Source: Adhaeribacter arboris (GTDB taxonomy: Bacteria > Bacteroidota > Bacteroidia > Cytophagales > Hymenobacteraceae). From it: a stretch of 64,000 nt of DNA. A program made the position numbers and the translations under genes. Numbering within the stretch: the first letter of the stretch is position 1; each line of letters opens with the position of its first letter. The notes below the pieces were generated by a model, which saw only the letters and a program-made list of their open reading frames with translations, did not search any database and was not told the DNA's origin. The stretch is from NCBI RefSeq assembly GCF_003023845.1, contig NZ_PYFT01000001.1:3410001-3474000 (forward strand), read 5' to 3'. This document shows positions 27,149-35,492 of the stretch, one piece after another.

Positions 27149-28021
27149 CTATTTAGATTTCTGGTAAACCCGCACGTAATCTACTTCAAACCGGACCGGA
27201 AAAGTAGTTTTAGAAGGATTGCCACCATTGGCACCACCAATCGCCAGGTTTAAAAGCATGTATTGCGGTTGGTGGAAAGGATTTATACCGGTTCCATCTT
27301 GATTAACGGTTTTAGTTAAATTTACTTCATTTAATAATAAACCATCTACGTACAGCCGGATGTATTTTTCATCCCAGTCCATTCGCCAGACATGAAATTT
27401 TTGCGCCCAATTTGGGTCGTTGAAAGAAGTAATAGCTTTTTTGGTGGTACTCCACTTGGCCTGGTATTGTTTAGCTGTGCCCCATGCTACATTGGCTAGT
27501 AAGGAGTCGCGGTAGTATTCCATAATATCTATTTCCCCGTTGCGGGGCCATTCGCCGGAAACTCCTAAAGTCCAGAAAGCCGGCCACATGCCCGGTCGGA
27601 TGTCTATTTTGCCGCGCATTTCCCAACGGCCATACTGCCATTGGTGTTTTCCCTGGGTAGTCAGGCTAGCTGAAGTATAAGCCGCAAACTCGCGGTTGGT
27701 TCGCCAATCCGTACTATTGGCTTGGTAAGCAGGATTCTGCTTTTGTTCCCGGCGAGCTTCAATAATCAGATAGCCATTTTCGCACCAGGCATTTTCCGGT
27801 TGATATATTTGGGCTTCCAGGTTCCGGACAAATCCTTTTTCAAAATTCCAGTTATTTGGGTTTGGCCGGCCAGGAGTGTTAAATTCATCGGCCCATATTA
27901 ACTGCCAGCCAGCATCTTTTTTAATTTTGGCAGGTTGCTTAGCTGAATTAGGTTGAGCAATTAAGTTGAAAGAAATGAAGGAAGTAAATACTATTGTAAG
28001 AAGTGCCGCAAGTAGTTTCAT
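27149..28021 (-). CDS. Secreted glycoside hydrolase family 16 (laminarinase-like)
   Basis: 290-residue GH16 endo-beta-glucanase. A signal peptide covers residues 1-22. The catalytic signature GEIDIMEY lies at 162-169, with nucleophile Glu163, Asp165 and acid/base Glu168 (the form with an extra Met, typical of laminarinases and agarases and not of lichenases). WADEFN (43-48), the GRWEMRGKID strand (131-140) and MWPAFW (145-150) line the cleft. It would cut beta-1,3- or beta-1,3/1,4-glucan or a related galactan outside the cell. There is no lipobox and no T9SS tail, so it is probably periplasmic or released by the general route. Confidence 0.95.
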   Translation of the reverse strand: MKLLAALLTIVFTSFISFNLIAQPNSAKQPAKIKKDAGWQLIWADEFNTPGRPNPNNWNFEKGFVRNLEAQIYQPENAWCENGYLIIEARREQKQNPAYQANSTDWRTNREFAAYTSASLTTQGKHQWQYGRWEMRGKIDIRPGMWPAFWTLGVSGEWPRNGEIDIMEYYRDSLLANVAWGTAKQYQAKWSTTKKAITSFNDPNWAQKFHVWRMDWDEKYIRLYVDGLLLNEVNLTKTVNQDGTGINPFHQPQYMLLNLAIGGANGGNPSKTTFPVRFEVDYVRVYQKSK

Positions 28022-28085
28022 AGTTTAAAAGTAAATTTTAAAAGTAAGAACTTCTCCTGAATTTTTTGCTTTAGCAGGCAGTACT

Positions 28086-28093
28086 TACCTTTG
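28086..28093 (+). promoter_or_regulatory. -7 box of the DUF3817 gene
   Basis: TACCTTTG with a TTTG 17 bases upstream (28065-28068), 28 bp before the ATG. Confidence 0.45.
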
Positions 28094-28121
28094 CCAGAGA
28101 AAATAATTAAAGATAGCATAC

Positions 28122-28424
28122 ATGCAAACACCAATCCGACGGTTTAGAGTAGTAGGGATTATAGAGGGTATCTCGTATTTAATTTTACTGGGCATAGCCA
28201 TGCCTTTAAAGCATTGGGCAGGAATTCCGGAAGTAGTAAAAGTAGTAGGTTGGGCGCACGGCGTATTATTTATTTTATTTGGGCTGGCCTTACTGCACGT
28301 ATGGGTAGCGCGGCGGTGGTCCTTCGGGCGGGCGTTGCTGGCTTTTTTAGCTTCGCTGGTGCCTTTCGGAACCTTTATTTTTGATAAAAGCTTACGGCAC
28401 GAAGAGCAATTAGCGCAAGGATAA
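28122..28424 (+). CDS. DUF3817 domain membrane protein
   Basis: 100-residue integral membrane protein with three helices (about 10-26, 43-60 and 70-88) matching DUF3817. The conserved features are the short N-terminal RFRVVGIIEGISYL, the WAHGVLFILFG segment (44-54) and the C-terminal VPFGTFIFDKSL. The family is widespread, and its function is unknown. It is convergent with the molybdopterin-type nucleotidyltransferase gene, separated by 20 bp. Confidence 0.92.
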   Translation: MQTPIRRFRVVGIIEGISYLILLGIAMPLKHWAGIPEVVKVVGWAHGVLFILFGLALLHVWVARRWSFGRALLAFLASLVPFGTFIFDKSLRHEEQLAQG

Positions 28425-28444
28425 AGAATATTTTTTATTCCGGC

Positions 28445-29083
28445 TTAATCTTCTAACAATGTTTCCGGATTTTTACTATCCCCGGACAGATAATGCTGCA
28501 AGGCCGTGTAATCCGCTACGGTATCGATATCAAATGAACCTAACTTAAATGGAATAGTAGTTACCGCCTTCGAATGCTGATAAAGCAGTTTTTTGGCGCC
28601 TTGGTTACCGTATAAAGCCAGCAGTTCCGGGAAAAATTGTTTATTGAATAATACCGGCGTACCCACTGTATCCTGGTAAGTACAGGCAATTATTTGTTGG
28701 GAGCTATTTTCTTTGTGAGTGATTAATTCTTGGAGCAGTTGGCTGGATACAAATGGCTGATCGCAGAGCATTAAAATTACATTTTCTACGAGAGGTGCCA
28801 CTTTTAGTAAAGCTGCTAAACCATGCCGGATAGAAGCACTCATGCCTTCCTCCCACTCGTTATTCTCCACAATATGAATATGAATATCCAGAAAATTTAA
28901 TTGAGCTCGTAAGGAATCGGCTTGAGCGCCCAGCACTACCATTATAGGGTTGCTCCCCGATTGTTGGGCTACCTGCACGGCATGCTGCAATAAGGTTTGG
29001 CCTTGAAAATTTAAATTTTGTTTCGGGCGGCCTAAGCGAACGGAAGCTCCTGCTGCTAATAAAACTAATCCCGTTGTTGCCAT
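28445..29083 (-). CDS. MocA-like NTP transferase (molybdenum cofactor cytidylyltransferase type)
   Basis: 212-residue nucleotidyltransferase of the MobA/MocA group. The loop LLAAGASVRLGRPKQ (residues 8-22) binds the nucleotide, MLCDQPF (about 104-110) carries the metal Asp, and the FDIDTVADY segment near the end is the second metal site. MocA joins CTP to molybdopterin to make the cytosine dinucleotide cofactor used by xanthine dehydrogenase and relatives. It follows the xdhC-like gene by 8 bp, so the two are an operon. No molybdo-hydroxylase structural gene is in this window, so the client enzyme must be elsewhere. Confidence 0.88.
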   Translation of the reverse strand: MATTGLVLLAAGASVRLGRPKQNLNFQGQTLLQHAVQVAQQSGSNPIMVVLGAQADSLRAQLNFLDIHIHIVENNEWEEGMSASIRHGLAALLKVAPLVENVILMLCDQPFVSSQLLQELITHKENSSQQIIACTYQDTVGTPVLFNKQFFPELLALYGNQGAKKLLYQHSKAVTTIPFKLGSFDIDTVADYTALQHYLSGDSKNPETLLED

Positions 29084-29091
29084 AGTAATAC

Positions 29092-30276
29092 TTAAATTAC
29101 TTCATCCGAAACCGGTTGCGAACTCCCTACAGGAATGGGTGTATTGACCACCGACCTCTCATGGATAGCTTGCGGTTTCTGGCGCAGGAAAGTACCTTCT
29201 TTACCGGCAAGTACTGCTTTTATTTCTGAGATAGCCGATAAGGCAATTTCTTCGGGTGTTTCAGCCCCAATATTCAAACCAAGCGGACCGTAAATCTTCT
29301 GCATTTGGTCCGGAGTAATTTCCATTCCATCGGATTCCAGTTCCTCTAGCATCTGATTTAATTTCTTTTTGGGTCCTAAAACCCCCACGTATACTACCGG
29401 CAAAGGTAGTAATTGCCGGAGCATGGCCAGGTCATAATTATAGTTATGGGTCATGAGCAGGAAAACGGTTTGCGCATCTACCGTTATATTTTCCAGCACT
29501 TGCTGGGGTTTGGCTACCAATACTTTGTCGGCAGTAGGAAACCGGGTTTTGACCGCGTAATTAGTACGCCCATCGATTACCGTTACCGACCAGCCCAGAA
29601 TACTCGCCATTTGTACCAGCGGCTGTACATCGTTACCGCCCCCCAAAACAATAACTGAAACCGGCGGATGTAGATATTCTACAAAAGCGCTTAACACCTT
29701 ATCTTGTAATTGATAATTCCGGATAAGAGATTTTTTACTTTGCAATACCTGGTTTCCTTCTTTTTCCAGCAGTTCACTTAATTCAAGGGGATATTTATCG
29801 CCGCGTTTATCACCTTTTTCGGGTAGCAACAAACAGGTGCCGGGCTGAAAACCCAAGCGATTTTGTAGCGAAAACAAAGTAATAATTACGGCTTGCTGCC
29901 GCTGACTGATAACCGCCGAAAGTAAAGCAATCGGGTTATTTAAATCTTCGGCTACAATGGGTTCGATTAAAATTTGAATAATACCGTTGCAACCTAAACC
30001 CACCCCTAAACGGGAATCGTCATCGTCGGTGGTATCGTAGGTTACCAATAAAGCTTTTTGCTGGGTCATTACCAAGCGGGCTTTGCGTAGAGCATCTCCT
30101 TCCAGGCAACCGCCACTAATGGCACCCGTTAATTCTCCGTCTTCGGTTACCAACATCCGGGCGCCGGGCCGCCGGTACGCCGACCCTTCTACCTGTACTA
30201 CCGTTGCCAGAGCAGTTTTCTTATTTAACTGGCGGGCTACTCCATAAGCCCGAACAATATCCTGTATCTCTTTCAT
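29092..30276 (-). CDS. XdhC/CoxI family protein (molybdenum cofactor insertion)
   Basis: 394-residue protein of the XdhC/CoxI group, chaperones that bind molybdenum cofactor, protect it and insert it into xanthine dehydrogenase-type enzymes. The N-terminal domain contains the ATVVQVEGSAYRRPGARM segment (24-41) and the SGGCLEGD motif (54-61); the C-terminal Rossmann domain has VLGGGNDVQPL (about 216-226) and HNYNYDLAMLRQLL. The last 40 residues are a divergent tail. It is the first gene of a pair with the MocA-like transferase. Confidence 0.92.
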   Translation of the reverse strand: MKEIQDIVRAYGVARQLNKKTALATVVQVEGSAYRRPGARMLVTEDGELTGAISGGCLEGDALRKARLVMTQQKALLVTYDTTDDDDSRLGVGLGCNGIIQILIEPIVAEDLNNPIALLSAVISQRQQAVIITLFSLQNRLGFQPGTCLLLPEKGDKRGDKYPLELSELLEKEGNQVLQSKKSLIRNYQLQDKVLSAFVEYLHPPVSVIVLGGGNDVQPLVQMASILGWSVTVIDGRTNYAVKTRFPTADKVLVAKPQQVLENITVDAQTVFLLMTHNYNYDLAMLRQLLPLPVVYVGVLGPKKKLNQMLEELESDGMEITPDQMQKIYGPLGLNIGAETPEEIALSAISEIKAVLAGKEGTFLRQKPQAIHERSVVNTPIPVGSSQPVSDEVI

Positions 30277-30520
30277 GGGACTAATGGCGAATATAAGCCA
30301 TTACCGAAAAATATACGTGCAAATGCAAAATAATTTACCTGGAGCAAGCTGTTAGTTTTACTTTAAAGCCTGATTTAGGGAATTGAAATTTATGGAAATA
30401 CATAAAATTTCGCGGTATTCTACAAAGCATGCTTGTTTTTTTAAGAAGATTGAATTCTGTATTATCCTGCAACAGAACTTAATTCAGATAAAAAATTTCC
30501 TTTGCTACCGCTTTCGTCTT

Positions 30521-31342
30521 TTATCGAATCTTACCGGCCGTATTCTCTAAAACCACATTAGAAAGTATTCCCGTGTCCGCTTTGTCCGGCAGATGCGAAC
30601 AAAAACCGATACCAACATAAAATGGCCCCTTGAATGGTACCTGGATAGGTTCGCCGAACTGTTTCATGGGTTCGCCATTCATACTAGTAAAAACGGCAAA
30701 GGCATTTCCCCGCTTTTCTATGCCCAGGCGAAGCGCCCCTTTTTGGTCAACCCGCATTTCCTTCATGTTTGCTCCTTTTTCTGGCCGGTAAGCCAGGTGT
30801 ATCAGGCCCGCACCATGCAGGGCCACCATGGCTTCTTTAGAATCATCTTCCAAGCTCTGGCGAATAATAAGAATAGCTTTACGGTCAGCGTAGCCCTCTT
30901 TATCCGGGAAGGCAATATCAGCGGCCAACGATACATCACCGGACATTTTTTTCCATAAATATCGGAATTCATCCCGCGTATACCATACATTATAGCCGGC
31001 CGAGGTGATGGTGTACTGCTTGGTAGCAGGATTGTAACTGGAAGAACCCGGTACCAATGCCGCTCCAACGTCGCTCTGGCCTTCAAATATGCCAATGCGT
31101 TTATTCTCTGTACGAGTAGGCCGGTGAAAATCCAAAGGGGGTGGTACTTGTTTATGCGTGGCAGATCCGGGGAGGGCCCAATCGGGTACTTCCACTTTTG
31201 TGGTTGTTTGGGCAAAGCTTATTTGCGATGTTGCCCATAATAGTACGGCAGGAAGTAAAACAATGCAGGTCTTGTTTATGGCACCAATATACTTATAAAT
31301 ACTACTACTCATCGCGCTTATTAATTTTGAAATCATTTCCAT
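30521..31342 (-). CDS. Secreted DUF1349/concanavalin-like protein
   Basis: 273-residue exported protein; a long N-region precedes a signal segment (VLLPAVLLWATSQISFAQ, ending about residue 45). The mature part reads as a beta-sandwich of the DUF1349/LamG-like type: ITSAGYNVWY, FRYLWKKMSGDVSLAADI, the KAILIIRQSL strand, VALHGAGLIHLAYR, LRLGIEKRGNAF, and GPFYVGIGFCSH. Such domains occur at the start of TolB-like or glycan-related secreted proteins. No catalytic residue can be pointed out. Members are probably carbohydrate-binding. A short alternative ATG ten codons in also leaves a usable signal. Confidence 0.72.
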   Translation of the reverse strand: MEMISKLISAMSSSIYKYIGAINKTCIVLLPAVLLWATSQISFAQTTTKVEVPDWALPGSATHKQVPPPLDFHRPTRTENKRIGIFEGQSDVGAALVPGSSSYNPATKQYTITSAGYNVWYTRDEFRYLWKKMSGDVSLAADIAFPDKEGYADRKAILIIRQSLEDDSKEAMVALHGAGLIHLAYRPEKGANMKEMRVDQKGALRLGIEKRGNAFAVFTSMNGEPMKQFGEPIQVPFKGPFYVGIGFCSHLPDKADTGILSNVVLENTAGKIR

Positions 31343-31553
31343 TTTACACTTTAATTTTATGAAAAGCTATATTAAGAATGAACCCGAAAAAACCGCATGG
31401 CATTCTTGGAAACTTACCAAAAATGACATGGAAGGAATTAATTATTTAAATTCAGCAGCAGATCAAATTAGCTGATATTGCTATACGTTTTAAACTTATT
31501 TTCGCTTACATCTTAATTAGATAAAAGAGTTTAGAAACAACAAAATATAATAT
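31343..31553. other. Intergenic spacer
   Basis: Low-complexity spacer between the DUF1349-like gene and the LytTR remnant. I see no gene in it. Confidence 0.4.
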
Positions 31554-31828
31554 TTAACGCAGCACTTGCTTGGTAACATGTTTATAATGACGACCAATGA
31601 GTAATTCTTTTCCTGCTACTGCTATGTGAGTGGGCATGCGATGTATCAATTTTGTTCAAGGCTACCATAAAAGAACAATGAATGCGCAAAATCTGGCCCT
31701 CGAGGCAGCATTTTTTCTAAAGAAGTAGTGGTTTGCTTCGCGATAAGTTGGCGGTAACAATGCGTACGTAGTCTTTCAGGCTCTCGATGTACTACAACCT
31801 GAATTATTCGCAAAAATAGTAGTTCTGC
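31554..31828 (-). pseudogene. Frameshifted remnant of a LytTR-type DNA-binding domain
   Basis: No single frame is intact, but successive pieces in different frames spell a LytTR domain in the right order: AELLFLRIIQVV (from 31828), then YIESLKDYVRIVTANLSR (from 31791), KQTTTSLEKMLP (about 31735-31700), RIHCSFMVALNKID (31686-31645) and MPTHIAVAGKELLIGRHYK to a TAA at 31554. This matches the end of LytTR response regulators, including the -YIE-LKDYV-I-, T-T-SLE--LP, -RIH-SF-V--NKI and --G-E--IGR-Y motifs. At least three frameshifts are needed. The N-terminal receiver domain is absent; only the C-terminal 90 residues survive. It is a decayed gene, and the 72-codon minus-strand frame here is not a protein. 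Confidence 0.82.
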
Positions 31829-31844
31829 TTCCGGGAAATATATT

Positions 31845-31884
31845 AAACAACAAAGGCAAGTCATTACACTTGCCTTTGTTGTTT
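31845..31884 (-). terminator. Terminator of the metallophosphoesterase operon
   Basis: Perfect 17-bp stem (31845-31861 with 31868-31884) and a 6-base loop, directly after the minus-strand stop at 31887; its arms are A/T rich at both ends. Confidence 0.8.
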
Positions 31885-31886
31885 TT

Positions 31887-32681
31887 TCATCCTTGCTGGC
31901 TGACTACTTCCTGGGTAGCTGGTTCTGGTTTAAGTTCTACCTCGTACAGGTAAAAAGGCACTTCGTATCCTTCGCGTTGCAAAATTGGCTTGGCCACGTT
32001 AAATACTTTTACTCCCGCCGAAGTAGCGCCTTCTAAAGTACCTACGTGCGCGTGGCCGTGGAAAGCAACTAACACCTGGCGCCGGTTAATGGGCTCCACT
32101 AAACGCGAGCAGCCCAGGTACGGAAAAATTTCGGGTGGCTCTCCTACTACCGTTTCTTTAATAGGCGCATAATGCAACACTACAATTTTAGGTATATCTA
32201 TATAATCTACGTCGAGGTGCGCTAAGGCCCGGTCGAGTTTCAAAGCATCGTCTACGGCTTCCTGCACGAAACTTTTAATCATGGGTTCGCCGAACATCGA
32301 CAGCATGTGCTTATCAAAACCACCGCCAAAACCTTTTACGCCAGCAAAACCAATTCCGTGCAGCACCACCGTCTGGCCATCCAGAATGTGAACCTTATCG
32401 TTTTCCAGCATTTTTTTAATGGTTTTCTGCTGGTCCCGCTCGTAATCGTGATTACCCAATACGGCAATGATCGGGATGGTACAGGCTTTTAACTCCTGCG
32501 CTAATACTTCGGCTTCGGCCAGGTGCCCCGTGTCGGTGAGGTCGCCGCAAAGCAATAAAATATCCGCTTGCGCCGAGATCGTCCGGAAATATTCTACCCA
32601 TTTGCCCTGATCGGTTTCTTTTACATGAATATCGCCCACGGCGGCAATCCGGATGGGGTTTTGCTGCTTGTTATTTTCCAT
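31887..32681 (-). CDS. Metallophosphoesterase (calcineurin-like)
   Basis: 264-residue calcineurin-like phosphoesterase. The metal motifs are in order: GDIHVK (Asp17, His19), CGDLTDTG (about 46-53), GNHDYE (about 76-81), VLHYAPIKE and GHAHVGTLEG (about 213-222). It is cytoplasmic. The family acts on phosphoesters of nucleotides, proteins or nucleic acids, and the substrate cannot be predicted. It follows a nucleotidyltransferase-like gene by only 5 bp, so the two products probably act on related substrates. A strong terminator ends the unit. Confidence 0.92.
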   Translation of the reverse strand: MENNKQQNPIRIAAVGDIHVKETDQGKWVEYFRTISAQADILLLCGDLTDTGHLAEAEVLAQELKACTIPIIAVLGNHDYERDQQKTIKKMLENDKVHILDGQTVVLHGIGFAGVKGFGGGFDKHMLSMFGEPMIKSFVQEAVDDALKLDRALAHLDVDYIDIPKIVVLHYAPIKETVVGEPPEIFPYLGCSRLVEPINRRQVLVAFHGHAHVGTLEGATSAGVKVFNVAKPILQREGYEVPFYLYEVELKPEPATQEVVSQQG

Positions 32682-32686
32682 GTTGG

Positions 32687-33427
32687 TTAAACAGTTTTAA
32701 TGGTAATTACTTTATACTCCGCATCTACAATATCGGTTCGGTACTGAGTCTGATCGATAATGGGTCCGAGGCAAACTTTTTCTACGGGTAAAGGCAAATC
32801 AAACTGACCTTTGGCTTTTTCTATTAACGTGTCGAACAACCAGCGGGGAACAAGATCGCGCTCCGTTGGGTACACAAACTGAAAAAGTAAAACCTGGGCC
32901 AGCAGTAAATGCCAATGTTGTTCGAGCCGGGTCCAGATGCGGTTCCAATCGAGTAAGTGCCCGTGTTTTACAATAATGTGGTTGACATCGGCGCCATCGT
33001 AGCGTTCGCGGTTTTGTACGTAAACTTTACACCACAATAGTTCTTCGGCCGGAATAAACTTTATGGTTACCCCGTACGCTTCGCCGGCTACCGCATGGTC
33101 AAACCACGTATCATCCACAGTGCAGATGTTGTTTACCGTATTAAAAATAATATCGATGTAATAATTATTTTTATAAACTTTCGCTAGCCAGCGTACGTCC
33201 GTTAGTTCGGTAGCAAAGCCATGCTCAGCAAAAAATTTTAAAATTCGGGCGTAATCGCCCGCTTTACAAAACAAATCCAAATCTTTTAAATCGCGAATTA
33301 TACCGGTATATTGGCGCAAGGCCAACCCACCTCCTACCAAAAAAGGGATTTCGCTTTCGGAGAGTAAACGTAATGCCTCCGCAAAAAAGTTATGTGCAGC
33401 CGTTTGTAATTCGTCTTCTTGTATCAT
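32687..33427 (-). CDS. Nucleotidyltransferase-fold protein, partner of the phosphoesterase
   Basis: 246-residue protein whose N-terminal domain looks like a minimal nucleotidyltransferase: GGG at residues 32-34 in FLVGGGLALRQY, then the DxD pair Asp49 and Asp51 in RDLKDLDLF, and a third acidic strand in YYIDIIFN. The region from about 120 on is helical with many Trp and His and is not assigned. This architecture is seen in the AbiEii/MNT-like group, but there is no antitoxin partner and length differs. It lies 5 bp before the metallophosphoesterase gene in one operon. A conserved transferase-hydrolase pair is the best description; the substrate is unknown. Confidence 0.72.
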   Translation of the reverse strand: MIQEDELQTAAHNFFAEALRLLSESEIPFLVGGGLALRQYTGIIRDLKDLDLFCKAGDYARILKFFAEHGFATELTDVRWLAKVYKNNYYIDIIFNTVNNICTVDDTWFDHAVAGEAYGVTIKFIPAEELLWCKVYVQNRERYDGADVNHIIVKHGHLLDWNRIWTRLEQHWHLLLAQVLLFQFVYPTERDLVPRWLFDTLIEKAKGQFDLPLPVEKVCLGPIIDQTQYRTDIVDAEYKVITIKTV

Positions 33428-33715
33428 ATAATTTTATTGATTGCTCGGCTTTATTAAACAGCAAAAACACTTATAAAGCCATTCAGTACCCAATACCTCA
33501 CTCCAAATAAAGTAAAGTAGTACATTTACTTATTTCCAACAGATTTGTTGTAAGCCATTCCCGAAGAAGTTAAAATAAATACCAGTAAAGCTTGGCTCGA
33601 GTAGATAATGGGGTAAATTGACAGAATCCTGCTTTTTGATTTCAGAGATTTCGTTCCTTTATGTACTTTTAAAAGCCAAAACGGGTTATCAGAATTTTAC
33701 TCCTAACTAAAAACG

Positions 33716-34249
33716 ATGAACAAAAAACGTATTGCCATTGATATGGATGATGTTATGACCGATGCAATTGGTCGTTTTATAGAACTTTATCAACAAGAAT
33801 TTCAGGAAGACCTTTCGGATTTGCGCTTACCTGGTCGTAACTTAACTAATACCGTACCGCCCGAGCGCTTAGAGGCGATAAAGCAGTACCCGCACCAACC
33901 CAATTTCTTTAAAGATTTAGAACCTATTGCCGGTAGTCTGGAGGTAGTGGAACAACTGCATCAACGTTACGAAATTTTTATTACCACCGCCGCTTTGGAG
34001 TTCGAGCATTCGTTTACGCCTAAGTACAATTGGTTAAAAAAGCACCTGCCTTTTATCACCTGGAAGAATATTGTTTTTTGCGGCGATAAAAGTATTATCC
34101 GCGCCGATTACTTACTCGATGACTTGGACCGCAACTTAAAAACTTTTACCGGTACGGGTTTACTTTTTACGGCTCCGCATAACGCGCACGTTACCGGCTA
34201 TACGCGCCTGAACAACTGGCAAGAAGTAGCTGCCTATTTTTTGCACTAA
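33716..34249 (+). CDS. 5'(3')-deoxyribonucleotidase-like HAD hydrolase (NT5C family)
   Basis: 177-residue HAD-superfamily phosphatase of the 5'-nucleotidase C type. Motif I is DMDDV with nucleophile Asp9 and Asp11; motif II lies in IFITTAA (about 82-88), and motif III/IV in FCGDKS (about 119-124) and DYLLDDLDRN (about 128-137). The length is that of the bacterial NT5C family, which dephosphorylates deoxynucleoside monophosphates. It sits alone, 79 bp before the ChbG-type gene on the same strand, and a shared transcript is possible. Confidence 0.9.
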   Translation: MNKKRIAIDMDDVMTDAIGRFIELYQQEFQEDLSDLRLPGRNLTNTVPPERLEAIKQYPHQPNFFKDLEPIAGSLEVVEQLHQRYEIFITTAALEFEHSFTPKYNWLKKHLPFITWKNIVFCGDKSIIRADYLLDDLDRNLKTFTGTGLLFTAPHNAHVTGYTRLNNWQEVAAYFLH

Positions 34250-34328
34250 CCTGCTAGCTACCCTTAACCTGTATTTTATCGGCTTATTTCTTTATCCTAC
34301 TTACTATTTAACCTTAGCTTAAAAGTTT

Positions 34329-35417
34329 ATGGTAGCGTTACTCAGAAAGATATTGCTCTTTTTACTTATTACAGGTAACATTACTACTACCGGTTTTAGC
34401 CAAACTACTTACGCGGAAAAATTAGGTTATAAGAAAGGGGAACGAGTCCTGATTTTACACGTGGATGATGCCGGCATGTCGTACGACTCCAACGAGGGTG
34501 CTATTCAGGCGCTGGAAAAAGGGGTAGCCAACTCGGTAAGTGTGATGATGCCTTGCCCTTGGGTACCTGGATTTATAAAATACCTGAAGCAACACCCGCA
34601 GGTAGATGCCGGTTTGCATTTAACTTTAACCTCAGAATGGATAAACTACCGCTGGGCACCCCTCGCTGGTACGGCCGGCACTCCAACTTTAATTGATACC
34701 GAAGGAGCTTTGTGGCCGAGCGTCGCCGACGTGGTACAACACGCCAAAGCCGATGAAGTAGAAACAGAAATCCGGGCGCAACTTGCCCGAGCCCAGACCA
34801 TGGGCTTTCAACCTACTCACCTGGATTCGCACATGGGTACCTTATTTGCTTCGCCGGCTTTTTTAGAACGATATATTAAAGTTGGGGTCGAAAACCAGAT
34901 TCCGGTTATGCTGCCCGGCGGCCATAATACTTTACTTTTACAGCAACTTCAAAACGAAACCATTGCCGAGTTAAAAAGCCAGGGTAAATACCAGGCAGGA
35001 ATGGCCGTTCCTACCCCCGCTATTGCCACGCAGGCGAAAGCCATAGGCGAAAAAGTTTGGCAAGCGGGCTTACCCGTACTCGACGATTTACACAATACAA
35101 GTTATGGCTGGCATTTACCCGCTACAACTCCGGTCACTCCCGAGAACCTGCGGCAATTTAAAGTACAACAATATATAGCCGGTATAAAGGGTCTAAAACC
35201 GGGCGTTACCATGATGATTATGCATTGCACGGCTCCCACCGAAGTATTTCAGCATATTTCTAATTCTGGGCCAACCCGCCACGGCGATCTGCTGGCTATG
35301 CTGGACCCAGGTTTACGCAAGACCTTGCAGGACGAAAAAATTGTGCTTACTACCTGGCGGGAATTGATGCAGCGCCGCTCCCAAGTTACCAATCAACAAC
35401 TGGAACAGAAACGATAA
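34329..35417 (+). CDS. Secreted ChbG/YdjC family polysaccharide deacetylase-like protein
   Basis: 362-residue YdjC/ChbG protein with a signal peptide (cleavage about residue 25, after GFSQ). Metal-binding pieces of the family are visible: HVDDAGM (about 40-46), GLHLTLTSEW (about 96-105) and THLDSHMGTL (about 160-169). YdjC proteins deacetylate chito-oligosaccharides or related N-acetylated sugars. The export signal puts it in the periplasm or outside, unlike cytoplasmic ChbG, and fits the many secreted glycan enzymes nearby. A perfect 13-bp terminator follows the stop. Confidence 0.93.
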   Translation: MVALLRKILLFLLITGNITTTGFSQTTYAEKLGYKKGERVLILHVDDAGMSYDSNEGAIQALEKGVANSVSVMMPCPWVPGFIKYLKQHPQVDAGLHLTLTSEWINYRWAPLAGTAGTPTLIDTEGALWPSVADVVQHAKADEVETEIRAQLARAQTMGFQPTHLDSHMGTLFASPAFLERYIKVGVENQIPVMLPGGHNTLLLQQLQNETIAELKSQGKYQAGMAVPTPAIATQAKAIGEKVWQAGLPVLDDLHNTSYGWHLPATTPVTPENLRQFKVQQYIAGIKGLKPGVTMMIMHCTAPTEVFQHISNSGPTRHGDLLAMLDPGLRKTLQDEKIVLTTWRELMQRRSQVTNQQLEQKR

Positions 35418-35433
35418 ATTTACCCGAGAATAG

Positions 35434-35469
35434 ACAAAAAGGAACGACTATTAAGCCGTTCCTTTTTGT
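35434..35469. terminator. Bidirectional terminator between convergent genes
   Basis: Perfect 13-bp stem (35434-35446 with 35457-35469), loop of 10 bases, T-rich 3' arm. Confidence 0.8.
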
Positions 35470-35492
35470 AATGGGTTGGTACAATATTATAT

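Noticed and set aside
31646-31864. 72-codon minus-strand reading frame
   Set aside because: It is a chance frame across a decayed LytTR domain; the meaningful residues are split over several frames.
32687-33427. AbiEii-type toxin
   Set aside because: Only the nucleotidyltransferase core resembles it; there is no AbiEi-like antitoxin partner and the neighbour is a phosphoesterase.
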